Assembly: GCA_028282025.1 (NCBI GenBank)
Contig: JANQIT010000043.1
Location: forward strand, 1 to 57,012
Reading direction: 5' to 3'
Length of the DNA: 57,012 bases
Origin: Hwanghaeella sp.
GTDB taxonomy: Bacteria; Pseudomonadota; Alphaproteobacteria; UBA8366; Aestuariispiraceae
Shown: one piece after another, positions 44,526 to 53,273 of the stretch
How the letters are laid out: each line of letters opens with the position of its first letter
Position numbering within the stretch: position 1 is the stretch's first letter
Translations under genes and position numbers: made by a program
The notes under the pieces: generated by a model
Told to the model about the DNA's origin: nothing
The model's database searches: none
What the model saw: the letters and a program-made list of their open reading frames with translations, nothing else

Positions 44526-45872
44526 CTACACGTTCAGCAACAGATTCTCACGTTCCCAACTGGAGATCACCTGCTGGTACAGATCGGACTCGTAGTTCTT
44601 CACTTCCGTCAGAAGCTTCACGAAACGGTCGCCCAGGATGTTCTTCAAGGGCCGGGAATAGTTCAGTTTGGAAAGCGAGTCTTCCAGATGCCGCGGCAGC
44701 GTGAAGGCGAAGCGGTAGGCGTCGCCTTCCACCGCGCGGCCCGGATCGATCTTTTCCTTCAAGCCGATAAGGCCGCAGGCCAAGGTGCCGGCGATGGCGA
44801 GATAGGGGTTTGCGTCGGCGCCGGCGACACGGTTTTCCACGCGGTAGGCTTGCGGGTTGGAATCGGGAACGCGCAGCCCGGCCGTGCGGTTGTCGAACCC
44901 CCAATGCGTGTTGATCGGCGCATCCGAATAGGGGGTGATCCGGCGATAGGAATTCACGTTGGGTGCGAACAGCGGCATTGCCGCCGGGATATATTTTTGC
45001 AACCCGCCGATATAGTGCAGCAGGCGTTTGGAGTGCCGGCCCTTGTCCGTTGCGAAGATGTTCTTGCCCGTCGCGGCATTGATGATCGACTGGTGAATAT
45101 GCATGGACGATCCCGGCTGGAACTGATGCGGGCGCGCCATGAACGTGGCGTAAATGTCGTGTTTCAGCGCCGCCTGCCGGACCGTGCGTTTGAAGAGGAA
45201 GACCTGATCCGCCAGATCCATGGGATCGCCGTGATTGAAGTTGATTTCCATCTGCGCCGCGCCGGCTTCATGCGCCATGGTTTCCACGTCGATGCCGCTG
45301 CCTTCGCAGAAATCGTATATATCCTCGATCACCGGATCGAACTCGTTGGCGGCTTCGATACCATAGGCCTGGCGGCCCGATTCCTGACGGCCCGACAGGC
45401 CTGCCGCGGGCTCCAGCGGATAGTCCGGGTCCAGGTTCTTTTTGATGAAGTAAAATTCCAGTTCCGGCGCCACAATCGGCTTCAGGCCGCGTTCGGCATA
45501 TTGATCCATGACGTGGCGCAGAAGCTGACGGGGGGCGAAGTCGACCGTCTTTCCGTCCAGAAACTTCACATCGCAGATCACTTGGGCGACCGGCTCGTTG
45601 TACCACGGGACGAAACGGATCGTGGAGGCATCGGGCTCCATATAGATGTCCCGGTTGCTTTCAAGGACCACCTCCGAGACGCCTTGTGCGAAATCGCCGG
45701 TAACTGTCTGCAGAAAGATTGCTTCCGGGATGCGAAGGCCGCGTTCCAGCAAGCCCCCGACGAAGCGCTGTGTCGGCACGATCTTGCCGCGCGCAATGCC
45801 GGACAGGTCGGAAACGAGGCATTCGACCTCATCGATGCGGTTCTCTTGCAGCCAGTCGGTCAGTTCGCTCAT
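44526..45872 (-). CDS. Glutamine synthetase family (gamma-glutamylpolyamine synthetase-like), first
   Basis: 448 residues. GS-type motifs: AGAAQMEINFNHGDP (metal site), MHIHQSI, NSYRRITPYSDAPINTHWG, and VENRVAGADANPYLAIAG near the end. It is shorter than biosynthetic GlnA and close to the PuuA/GlnT group that ligates glutamate to putrescine or other amines with ATP. GGGGGA precedes the ATG. It is divergent (113 bp) from a second member of the family, and downstream lies the aminotransferase. Confidence 0.85.
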   Translation of the reverse strand: MSELTDWLQENRIDEVECLVSDLSGIARGKIVPTQRFVGGLLERGLRIPEAIFLQTVTGDFAQGVSEVVLESNRDIYMEPDASTIRFVPWYNEPVAQVICDVKFLDGKTVDFAPRQLLRHVMDQYAERGLKPIVAPELEFYFIKKNLDPDYPLEPAAGLSGRQESGRQAYGIEAANEFDPVIEDIYDFCEGSGIDVETMAHEAGAAQMEINFNHGDPMDLADQVFLFKRTVRQAALKHDIYATFMARPHQFQPGSSMHIHQSIINAATGKNIFATDKGRHSKRLLHYIGGLQKYIPAAMPLFAPNVNSYRRITPYSDAPINTHWGFDNRTAGLRVPDSNPQAYRVENRVAGADANPYLAIAGTLACGLIGLKEKIDPGRAVEGDAYRFAFTLPRHLEDSLSKLNYSRPLKNILGDRFVKLLTEVKNYESDLYQQVISSWERENLLLNV

Positions 45873-45985
45873 AAATCCCCCATGGCGCACGACGGTGCGC
45901 ACTGAAGCATAATCCCGGGGGCTTGACGCGGCAATTCCGTAGGGCACGATGCCGCCACAGCCGAAAGGAATCCCAAAGGAAGCCC

Positions 45986-47371
45986 ATGACCGACGCCTCG
46001 ATACCCGAACCCGTCCGCGCATTCCTGAGCAGCCATCCCGGTGTGGAGGCTCTGGAAGTTCTGCTGCCGGACCTCAACGGCGTGTTGCGCGGCAAGCGGC
46101 TTGATGTCTCCGCGGCGGGCAAGCTGTTCAAAGACGGTATGCGAATTCCAGGCTCTACGTATTTGCTCGATATCGAAGGCCAGAACTGCATGAACATGCC
46201 CTATGGCAGCAGGGACGGAGACCCGGATTTCGCGGTTTTCGGCGAGGAGAATACCCTGATGCCGATACCCTGGGCCCAACGCCCGTCGGCGCAGATCATG
46301 GGGTCGATGGTGGATGACGATGGCCGCGCCTATTTCGGCGATCCGCGGCAGGCGCTGCGGAAGGCGGTGGAGCCGTTCATGGAGATGGGGCTTACGCCCA
46401 CCATTGCGGTCGAATTGGAATTTTATCTGCTCGACGGCCGTCTGGGCCGGGACGGTACGCCGAGGCTTGCCGCGATCCCCGACCTGCGCCGGCGGCCAAA
46501 GGGGCCGCAGGCCTATTTGATGGACGATCTCGGCGACTATGGCGCGGTGCTGCAGGAGATAGAGGCGGCCTGCGCTGTTCAAGGAATTCCCGCCGATGTT
46601 ACGACATCCGAATATGCCCCCGGGCAGTTCGAGATCAATCTGCACCATGTCGCCGACCCCCTGGCGGCCTGCGATCACGCCGTGCTGTTCAAACGGGCGA
46701 TCAAGAACGTCGCCCGGAAGCACCGGATGGTGGCCAGCTTCATGGCGAAACCCTTTGCCGACCAAGCCGGAAGCGGCATGCATGTTCATGTCAGTCTTGT
46801 CGATGGGGAAGGCCGAAATGTCTTCGTGGGCGTGCCCGATGCGGAAACCGGCCTGTCCATCGATCCCAAACTGAAGCACGCCATTGGCGGCCTGCGCGAA
46901 ACCATGGCGGAAGCCATGGCGATCTTCGCACCGAACGCGAATTCCTACCGGCGCTTTCTGACCGATAGCTACGCGCCGGTGAACCGCGCCTGGGGTACGA
47001 ACAACCGGACGGTATCGCTGCGCATTCCGCACAGCGATCCGCAGGCCGTGCGCGTCGAACACCGCCCGGCGGGTGCGGATGCGAACCCCTATCTGGTGGT
47101 GGCGGCGATTCTGGCTGGTATCCACCACGGTATCGAGAACCGGATCGACCCGGGTCCGATTGAACGGGGCAACGCCTATGAACGGCCGGAGGGCAGAATC
47201 CCCCTGCGGTGGGGCGCCAGCATCGCGGCTTTCAAGCAGGGTGAGATTCTGCGCCGGACCTGGGGCGAGGAACTGCACGAGATGCTGGCCGGTATGCGGG
47301 AATGGGAAGCGGAGCAGCACCACGCCGTGATCCCCAAACACGACTACGACCTGTATATGCGGGTGGTCTAA
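45986..47371 (+). CDS. Glutamine synthetase family (gamma-glutamylpolyamine synthetase-like), second
   Basis: 461 residues. LLPDLNGVLRGKRLDVS, SEYAPGQFEINLHHV, GSGMHVHVSLVD, NSYRRFLTDSYAPVNRAWG and VEHRPAGADANPYLVVAA align with the first copy, but the sequences differ well beyond recent duplication, so the two ligases probably act on different amines. AAGGA lies 5 bases before the ATG. The window's final gene (PuuB-like oxidase) fits the next step of a gamma-glutamylated amine pathway. Confidence 0.85.
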   Translation: MTDASIPEPVRAFLSSHPGVEALEVLLPDLNGVLRGKRLDVSAAGKLFKDGMRIPGSTYLLDIEGQNCMNMPYGSRDGDPDFAVFGEENTLMPIPWAQRPSAQIMGSMVDDDGRAYFGDPRQALRKAVEPFMEMGLTPTIAVELEFYLLDGRLGRDGTPRLAAIPDLRRRPKGPQAYLMDDLGDYGAVLQEIEAACAVQGIPADVTTSEYAPGQFEINLHHVADPLAACDHAVLFKRAIKNVARKHRMVASFMAKPFADQAGSGMHVHVSLVDGEGRNVFVGVPDAETGLSIDPKLKHAIGGLRETMAEAMAIFAPNANSYRRFLTDSYAPVNRAWGTNNRTVSLRIPHSDPQAVRVEHRPAGADANPYLVVAAILAGIHHGIENRIDPGPIERGNAYERPEGRIPLRWGASIAAFKQGEILRRTWGEELHEMLAGMREWEAEQHHAVIPKHDYDLYMRVV

Positions 47372-47432
47372 CTTCCGCGGACACCCACGGGCCGCGGTCA
47401 TTCCGCAAAAGGTGTGGTGCTGTGCCCGGCTG

Positions 47433-48362
47433 TCAGGCGTGCGAAAACATGGGTTTCCCGGCAACCCCGGTATCGGCGGTCAGAATAGTCCCCGTTGCGG
47501 ACTCGGTTACGAAAATATGGGTGTTCCCGGGGCCGCCGAAGGCAAGGTTCGTCATGCTGCGCCCATCGGTCGGCGAGCGGTAGCGCACCAGCGGCTCGGC
47601 CCATTCGGAGAAACTCCAGACACAGCCATTGCCGGCGTCGCAGACATATAACGACCCTTCTACATCCAGCGCCATACCGTCGGCCCCGCTGACGCCGCCC
47701 GCCATGGCGGTGAAGATACCGGCTTTTGAGGTGACCACATCGGGAAAGACCGGAACCCGCCAGACGGCGTTCCCGCGGGTCATGGCGACGAGCAACGCGC
47801 TGTCGCTTTTGTCCAGGACAAGGCCGTTCGGGCTGGGACAGGTATCGATCAGGCAATCCAGACGGCCGCTTTCCATATCCAACCGATAAACCCGGCCCGT
47901 CGGGTCGTGCATGCCCGTTTGGCCCTGATCGGTGAAATACATCGCACCGTCGGGGCCGAAGAACAGATCGTTGACCCCTTTGAAACCCTCGCTCCGCTTG
48001 TGGGTCAGGAAGGGTGTGACCGCGCCGGTGTCAGGGGCCAATTGCATGATGCCGTGCTTGTAGTCGGTGATGAAAATCCGCCCGTCGCGATGGATCTTCA
48101 ACCCGTTCGGCCAGCCGTCATACTCGGCGATCAGTGTCCAATCCCGGTCGGGAGAGATCCGGAAGACCCGGCCATAGGGGATATCGGTGACGTACAAGTT
48201 GCCGTCACGGTCGAAACTCGGCCCTTCCAGGAACGAGTCCGCCGGGTGCCCCGGCTTGTTCGCGTCCCCCCATTCCGGCACACGGCCTTTGTTGCGGAAC
48301 TCTTCCGGCATCCGGGTCCAGATGGAGAGCGATTGATTCTGAGGAGGGGGGTACAGGGACAT
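47433..48362 (-). CDS. SMP-30/gluconolactonase family protein
   Basis: 309 residues, six-bladed beta-propeller type. LEGPSFDRDGNLYVTD holds the first metal-ligand Glu (E46), then SPNGLVLDKSD (Asn) and SGADGMALDVEGSLYV (Asp) supply the other ligands. Enzymes of this family hydrolyse sugar or other lactones using a divalent metal. It starts 23 bases after the stop of the IclR gene on the same strand, so both are probably one transcript divergent from the TRAP operon, and it may process a lactone form of the TRAP substrate. Confidence 0.88.
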   Translation of the reverse strand: MSLYPPPQNQSLSIWTRMPEEFRNKGRVPEWGDANKPGHPADSFLEGPSFDRDGNLYVTDIPYGRVFRISPDRDWTLIAEYDGWPNGLKIHRDGRIFITDYKHGIMQLAPDTGAVTPFLTHKRSEGFKGVNDLFFGPDGAMYFTDQGQTGMHDPTGRVYRLDMESGRLDCLIDTCPSPNGLVLDKSDSALLVAMTRGNAVWRVPVFPDVVTSKAGIFTAMAGGVSGADGMALDVEGSLYVCDAGNGCVWSFSEWAEPLVRYRSPTDGRSMTNLAFGGPGNTHIFVTESATGTILTADTGVAGKPMFSHA

Positions 48363-48385
48363 AGAACTACTCCGGCGGTAAAGTA

Positions 48386-49063
48386 TTACAGAACTTCACG
48401 CAGTCTTTCGGCGCTTACACACAAGGCGGCAACTGCCTTGGAAACCAAGGTGGCGTCGAAACGCGTGACCAATCCGGATGCCGATAAAGCTCCTAGCAGG
48501 TTCCCGCTTCTGTCATACACGGGAACCGCAACGCCAGCCATGTCCGGGTCGCGCTCACCATGGCTAACCGCAAAGCCTCGGCTGCGGACGTCGTCGTAGC
48601 CCTCTGCATCTTCTCCGGCAAAAGCCCGCAGTGCGTGCGCCGATGCGCCACCTGTCATCGGCAGTCGGTCACCTTCTTCCAGGTAGTGGCGGATCGGCTT
48701 TTCCGAGTTTATCCGGTAGAGGCAGACCCGGTGGTCGCCGTCTCGCACCAGGAAGGACGCCGTTTCCCCTGTCGAAGCGCGGATGTTGCGCAATTCGGGA
48801 CGGATTGCCTCCCCCAGGCGGAAGCTCGCCCGATACATGGAGCCCATCCTCCAAAGACTCGGTCCCAAGCCGAATTGACCGTCATCGTCGCGGATCATGT
48901 AGCCGCGGCGCGCCAGGGTTCCCGTCAAACGCAGAATGGTGCTTTTGTAGAGGCCCGTGCGGGATGCCAGCTCAGCTAAAGAGAGCCGGTTTTCGCCCGG
49001 CTCGAAGGCCTCCAACACGGTGAGGGCGCGTTCCACGGCTTCAACACGCTGTTCGGTCGACAT
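48386..49063 (-). CDS. IclR family transcriptional regulator
   Basis: 225 residues: winged helix-turn-helix (about 5-65, AVERALTVLEAFEPGENR; LAELASRTGLYKSTILRL) followed by the IclR effector domain (about 80-225, ETASFLVRDGDHRVCLYRI; GVAVPVYDRSGNLLGALSAS). IclR proteins usually bind a small acid and regulate a divergent catabolic operon. Here the DctP gene starts 111 bases away on the other strand, and an inverted repeat lies in the gap. The SMP-30 gene follows it. Confidence 0.9.
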   Translation of the reverse strand: MSTEQRVEAVERALTVLEAFEPGENRLSLAELASRTGLYKSTILRLTGTLARRGYMIRDDDGQFGLGPSLWRMGSMYRASFRLGEAIRPELRNIRASTGETASFLVRDGDHRVCLYRINSEKPIRHYLEEGDRLPMTGGASAHALRAFAGEDAEGYDDVRSRGFAVSHGERDPDMAGVAVPVYDRSGNLLGALSASGLVTRFDATLVSKAVAALCVSAERLREVL

Positions 49064-49114
49064 TATTGGCTTGTCTGTTTATCCGTTTCGCCGGTATTCT
49101 ATTTTTGATCTTAA

Positions 49115-49133
49115 CGTTCTGTTAGATAGAACG
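49115..49133. promoter_or_regulatory. Candidate IclR operator
   Basis: The arms CGTTCT (49115-49120) and AGAACG (49128-49133) are perfectly complementary with a 7-base spacer. It sits between the divergent IclR and TRAP operons (52 bases from the IclR start, 42 from the DctP start). IclR sites are commonly short inverted repeats of this kind. Confidence 0.5.
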
Positions 49134-49174
49134 CAATCAAATTGCGTGGAAAAGCCGCGCGACGGGAGGAATGG

Positions 49175-50158
49175 ATGAAAAAGGTACTGATCGGCGCTGT
49201 TGCCGCTACTGCAATGACACTGGTCGCGGGGGTGGCCTCGGCGCAAACGCCGATCCGCGTCACATTGCAATTGCCGGAAACGCACTCGCTGGGGGTTAAT
49301 CTGAACGCTTGGAAGTCCTGCGTCATGTCGAAGACGGATGCGTTCGATATCCAGATTTTCCCGTCGGCGCAGTTGTATAAGGACAATCAGGTGCCGGAAG
49401 CGGTCGGCTCCGGTGCCGTGGAAATGGGAACGGCGTCCCTGACCCGGTTTGCCGGCGCGGTGCCGGCGGTGGATGCGGTTTACGTTCCCTTCCTGTTGGA
49501 CAGCGCGGAGAAGGTGAAGAAGTTCACCGCGCCGGGGTCGGCAGCCCGCAAGGCGATTGACGACGCCGTCTTGAAAGAGACGGGTGCCCGCATTCTGTGG
49601 TGGCAGGCGTTCGGCCGAACGATCTATCTGTCCAAGGATCCGATCCGCGTGCCGGATGACATCAAAGGCAAGAAAGTCCGCACCTTCGGTAAACTGCTGG
49701 GTTGGACGGCGGAAGCCTTGGGTGCGGCTCCGACGCTGATGTCCGGATCGAAACAGTTCCTCGCCTATCAGCAGGGCGCGGTCGATGCGGGCATCACGGG
49801 GCTGACGGGGGCGAAGTCCCGCAAACTCTACGAAGTCATGGACCATATGACCCTGACCTTCGATTCCGATATCGAGTTTGTCGCCGTGATGAACAACGAC
49901 TTCTACATGTCCTTGTCCGACGGTGATCGTAAGGTCGTGGACGATTGCGGCGCACAGGTCGAAAAGGAATTGCGGGACAACATCTTCAAGATCGAGGAAG
50001 AGGCGCTCGCCTATCTGCGGGACAAAATCAACGTCATCGAACTGACGGATGCCGAGCGCGCGAAGTGGCGCGAGGCGACGGCGAGCGTCGTCGACCGGTT
50101 CGTGTCGGAGGGCGGGGCGACAGCCGCCGCTGTTATCGACGCGGCAAAGCAGAACTAG
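49175..50158 (+). CDS. dctP: TRAP transporter substrate-binding protein (DctP family)
   Basis: 327 residues. A signal peptide (about 1-23, MKKVLIGAVAATAMTLVAG, cut after ASA) precedes a two-lobed periplasmic solute-binding fold. GRTIYLSKDPIRVPDDIKGKK is the usual linker-helix region (given in shorter parts: GRTIYLSKDP and VPDDIKGKKVRT). TRAP SBPs capture organic acids, often dicarboxylates or sugar acids, in the periplasm. GGGAGGA lies just before the start. It is followed by DctQ and DctM; the ligand cannot be read from sequence, though an Arg in the VPDDIKGKKVRT region is common for carboxylate binding. Confidence 0.92.
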   Translation: MKKVLIGAVAATAMTLVAGVASAQTPIRVTLQLPETHSLGVNLNAWKSCVMSKTDAFDIQIFPSAQLYKDNQVPEAVGSGAVEMGTASLTRFAGAVPAVDAVYVPFLLDSAEKVKKFTAPGSAARKAIDDAVLKETGARILWWQAFGRTIYLSKDPIRVPDDIKGKKVRTFGKLLGWTAEALGAAPTLMSGSKQFLAYQQGAVDAGITGLTGAKSRKLYEVMDHMTLTFDSDIEFVAVMNNDFYMSLSDGDRKVVDDCGAQVEKELRDNIFKIEEEALAYLRDKINVIELTDAERAKWREATASVVDRFVSEGGATAAAVIDAAKQN

Positions 50159-50245
50159 GAAGCGATAGAGGATGACGGTCCGGTCCGGCTGAAAATACCA
50201 GCTGGTCCGGGCCGTCCGCCGTTACCACGTTCCGGACAGGGTTTT

Positions 50246-50761
50246 ATGATCAAGCTCGTCGATGCGGTCTCGGAAATGCTGGGCAAGCTTGCCGCCTGGA
50301 TGTTTTTCGCGATTGGACTTTTCGTCACCTATGAAGTGATCATGCGTCACTTCTTTACCCTTCCCACGATCTGGGTGGACGAGGTATCCCGGATCATGCA
50401 GGTCTGGGGAACCTTTATCGCGGCGGCCTATGTCCTGAAGCACCGCGAAATGGTCATCATCGATGTCGCCTTCAAGGATGTGAACAGCCTGTCCCGCAAG
50501 CTTGTCGAAAGCTTCGGCATTCTGGTCATCGTCGGCTTCTCCCTGGTCACGATCTGGTACGGTTTCAAGCTTTGGATCAAGGCGGTCGAAACCGGACATA
50601 CGACGGATACGTTTCTCGCTCCTCCGAAATGGCTGACCGACGGGGCCATGTGGATCGGTGCGCTGATGCTGACCGCTCAGTGCATTGTTGAATTCGTGCG
50701 GGTGTGGACGGTGGGCATTCCATCCCAGGACGAACATCTAGAACTGCGCGATCTGGAATAG
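50246..50761 (+). CDS. dctQ: TRAP transporter small permease (DctQ family)
   Basis: 171 residues with four hydrophobic spans (for example LAAWMFFAIGLFVTYEVIMR; FGILVIVGFSLVTIWYG), the normal DctQ topology, and the family phrase WVDEVSRIMQVWGTF between spans one and two. It pairs with DctM to form the sodium-driven importer. It lies 87 bases after dctP and 9 bases before dctM. Confidence 0.9.
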   Translation: MIKLVDAVSEMLGKLAAWMFFAIGLFVTYEVIMRHFFTLPTIWVDEVSRIMQVWGTFIAAAYVLKHREMVIIDVAFKDVNSLSRKLVESFGILVIVGFSLVTIWYGFKLWIKAVETGHTTDTFLAPPKWLTDGAMWIGALMLTAQCIVEFVRVWTVGIPSQDEHLELRDLE

Positions 50762-50770
50762 GCCGGCGAC

Positions 50771-52042
50771 ATGGAAGCGTTTTTGATTCTGACCCTGCTG
50801 ATCGCCTTGCTGGTCCTGCGGGTTCCTGTCGCCTTCGCGCTGGGTGGATTGGGGATCGCCCTTCTTTGGTGGAAGGGCTTGCCCCTGATCGGGGTACCGC
50901 AGCGGCTGCACGGTACGTTGGACAGTTTCGAACTGCTGGCGGTGCCTATGTTCCTGCTGATGTCGAACATCCTGTTGCGTGGCGGGGTCGGGCGCGATTT
51001 GTTCGCCGCGGTGCAAAGCTGGGTCGGCCACTGGCCGGGCGGCCTGGGGGCGGCGACCATTATTTCCTGTGCCTTATTCTCGGCGATTTCGGGGTCTTCC
51101 GTGGCGACGGCGGCCACCATCGGCACCGTCGCAATCCCGGAGATGACCAACCGCGGCTACAACCGGTCCTTCGTGCTGGGTATGCTGGCGGCGGGCGGAA
51201 CGCTTGGGATTCTGATTCCGCCGTCGATCCCGCTGATCGTCTATGGCGTGATTACCGAGGAATCGATTCCTACGCTGTTCCTGGCCGGGATCGGGCCCGG
51301 TTTGTTCCTTGCCTTCGTGTTCATGATCTTCAGCATGGGCTATGCGAAGTTCGCGGGCGGCTACACCCCCGCGCCAAAGGCCAGTTGGACCGAACGCCGC
51401 AAGGCAAGCCTGATGGCTCTGCCGACCGTGCTGCTCGCCACGGCGATTATTGGTTCGATCTACACGGGTATCGCCACGCCTTCGGAGAGCGCGGGCGTCG
51501 GGTTCGTGCTGGCCTTGGTTCTGACCTTTGCGATGAAGCGGATGGATTTGGACAAGGTTCGTGAAGCGACCTATGCGGCGATGCGAACGACGGTAATGAT
51601 TTTCCTGATCGTGGCCGGCGCCAAGATCTTTTCCTACGCCATTACTCTCTACCTGATCCCGCAATCGATCAGCCAACTGCTGACCAGCAGTATCTCCGAC
51701 AGCGGCATATTCATGCTGGCGGTCGGCGGGGTGCTTCTGGTGATTGGTTTCTTCCTGGAGGCGCTGGCGATGCTCCTGATCATGGTCCCGGTTCTGTTCC
51801 CGTCGCTGGAGGCGATGGGGATCAGCCCGATCTGGTTCGGGATCTTCTTTGTGATCCTGATCGAGACCGCCCTGATTACACCGCCGGTGGGATTGAACCT
51901 GTTCGTCATTCAGGCGGTCGGACGGGCGAAGCTGGAGGAAGTGGCGAAAGGGGCCTTGCCGTTCGCCATCATCATGCTTTTTACAGCGGTCCTGCTTTGG
52001 TTCTGGAAGGACCTGGCCTTGTTCATCCCCTACGCCCTGTAA
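50771..52042 (+). CDS. dctM: TRAP transporter large permease (DctM family)
   Basis: 423 residues with about 12 hydrophobic spans. The motif SAISGSSVATAATIGTVAIPEM is present in part (SGSSVATAATIGTVAIPE), as is LGILIPPSIPLIVYGVIT, both diagnostic of DctM. It carries the ion-coupled substrate pathway. It is in the same transcript as dctQ and precedes the CoA transferase by 34 bases. Confidence 0.93.
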   Translation: MEAFLILTLLIALLVLRVPVAFALGGLGIALLWWKGLPLIGVPQRLHGTLDSFELLAVPMFLLMSNILLRGGVGRDLFAAVQSWVGHWPGGLGAATIISCALFSAISGSSVATAATIGTVAIPEMTNRGYNRSFVLGMLAAGGTLGILIPPSIPLIVYGVITEESIPTLFLAGIGPGLFLAFVFMIFSMGYAKFAGGYTPAPKASWTERRKASLMALPTVLLATAIIGSIYTGIATPSESAGVGFVLALVLTFAMKRMDLDKVREATYAAMRTTVMIFLIVAGAKIFSYAITLYLIPQSISQLLTSSISDSGIFMLAVGGVLLVIGFFLEALAMLLIMVPVLFPSLEAMGISPIWFGIFFVILIETALITPPVGLNLFVIQAVGRAKLEEVAKGALPFAIIMLFTAVLLWFWKDLALFIPYAL

Positions 52043-52076
52043 CGCGGTGAGGTGAACCGATGCGGCGTGAAGTGCG

Positions 52077-53273
52077 ATGAAACCTCTCGACGGCGTTCGG
52101 GTCCTGGATCTGACCAACGTTCTGGCCGGCCCTTTCTGCGGCCATCAACTGGCCCATATGGGCGCGGATGTCATCAAGGTTGAAACGCCGGGGCGTGGCG
52201 ATCTCGCGCGCGAACTTGGCGCGGACCCGGAACTCAATGCGCAACGGATGGGGGTTTCCTTCCTGGCTCAGAATGCCGGAAAGCGGTCGATCACGCTTAA
52301 TCTGAAGGCGGAGAAGGGAAAGTCTCTGCTGAAAGAACTGGTGCGCGGGGCGGATGTCCTTGTCGAGAATTTCCGTCCGGGGGTGATGGACCGTCTTGGT
52401 GTCGGATTTACAATCCTGAAGGAGGAAAATCCGAAGCTGATCTATTGCGCGATATCGGGGTTCGGGCAGGACGGGCCGCTTAGGGATCTGCCCGCTTACG
52501 ATCAGATCATCCAGGGTTTGTCGGGGGTCATGAGCGTCACCGGCGCGCCGGAAACAGCGCCCTACCGGGTCGGCTATCCAATCTGCGATACAATCGGGGG
52601 GATGACGGCGGCGTTCGGAATTGCGGCGGCCTTGAACGGGCGCGAGCGGAGCGGCGGCGTCTTCATCGATGTCAGTATGCTGGAGGCGACCCTGGCGACG
52701 ATGGGTTGGGCCGTTTCCAACTGGCTGGTGGCGGGCGTCAGACCGCAGCCCTTGGGGAACGAGAATGCGACCGCTGCGCCGTCGGGCATGTTTCAGGCGG
52801 CGGACGGTCCGTTCAACATCGCCGCCAACAAGCAGGAGCAGTGGGAATCCTTGTGTCGGCACGTCGGGCGCGAAGACCTGATCGAAGATGAACGCTTCCG
52901 GCAGCGTGAGGATCGTAAGCGGAACCGAACGGCCCTGAGCGCGGAGCTAAACGCGGCTTTTTCACACGGGAAGGCGGCGGATTGGGTTGCCGGGCTCAAT
53001 GCGCTGGGGGTGCCGGCGGGGCTGGTGCAGACAGTGCCTGACGTCTTGGACCATCCGCAGATTGCGGACCGCGGCATGGTCGCGGCCTTTGAGAATGTCC
53101 CGGGCGTAGAACGCGGCATCCGCGTCGTGCGGCCCGGCTTGAAACTGGACGGAGCGCCGCCCGCGGTGGATCAGCCGCCGGCTGCTTTGGGACAGCACAC
53201 AGAGGAGGTGTTGGCGGAACTCGGCTACGGACAGCAGGATGTAGAAAGGTTTCGGGAAGAGGGGGTGGTATGA
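52077..53273 (+). CDS. CaiB/BaiF family (class III) CoA transferase in TRAP operon
   Basis: 398 residues. GPFCGHQLAHMGADVIKVET near the N-terminus, NFRPGVMDRLGVG, and AISGFGQDGPLRD are family signatures. It overlaps the next gene by four bases (ATGA at 53270-53273) and is 34 bases after dctM, so the product probably activates the imported acid to its CoA thioester before cleavage by the following lyase. The donor CoA ester is unknown. It is a single-domain enzyme, distinct from the one at 38829-40049. Confidence 0.9.
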   Translation: MKPLDGVRVLDLTNVLAGPFCGHQLAHMGADVIKVETPGRGDLARELGADPELNAQRMGVSFLAQNAGKRSITLNLKAEKGKSLLKELVRGADVLVENFRPGVMDRLGVGFTILKEENPKLIYCAISGFGQDGPLRDLPAYDQIIQGLSGVMSVTGAPETAPYRVGYPICDTIGGMTAAFGIAAALNGRERSGGVFIDVSMLEATLATMGWAVSNWLVAGVRPQPLGNENATAAPSGMFQAADGPFNIAANKQEQWESLCRHVGREDLIEDERFRQREDRKRNRTALSAELNAAFSHGKAADWVAGLNALGVPAGLVQTVPDVLDHPQIADRGMVAAFENVPGVERGIRVVRPGLKLDGAPPAVDQPPAALGQHTEEVLAELGYGQQDVERFREEGVV

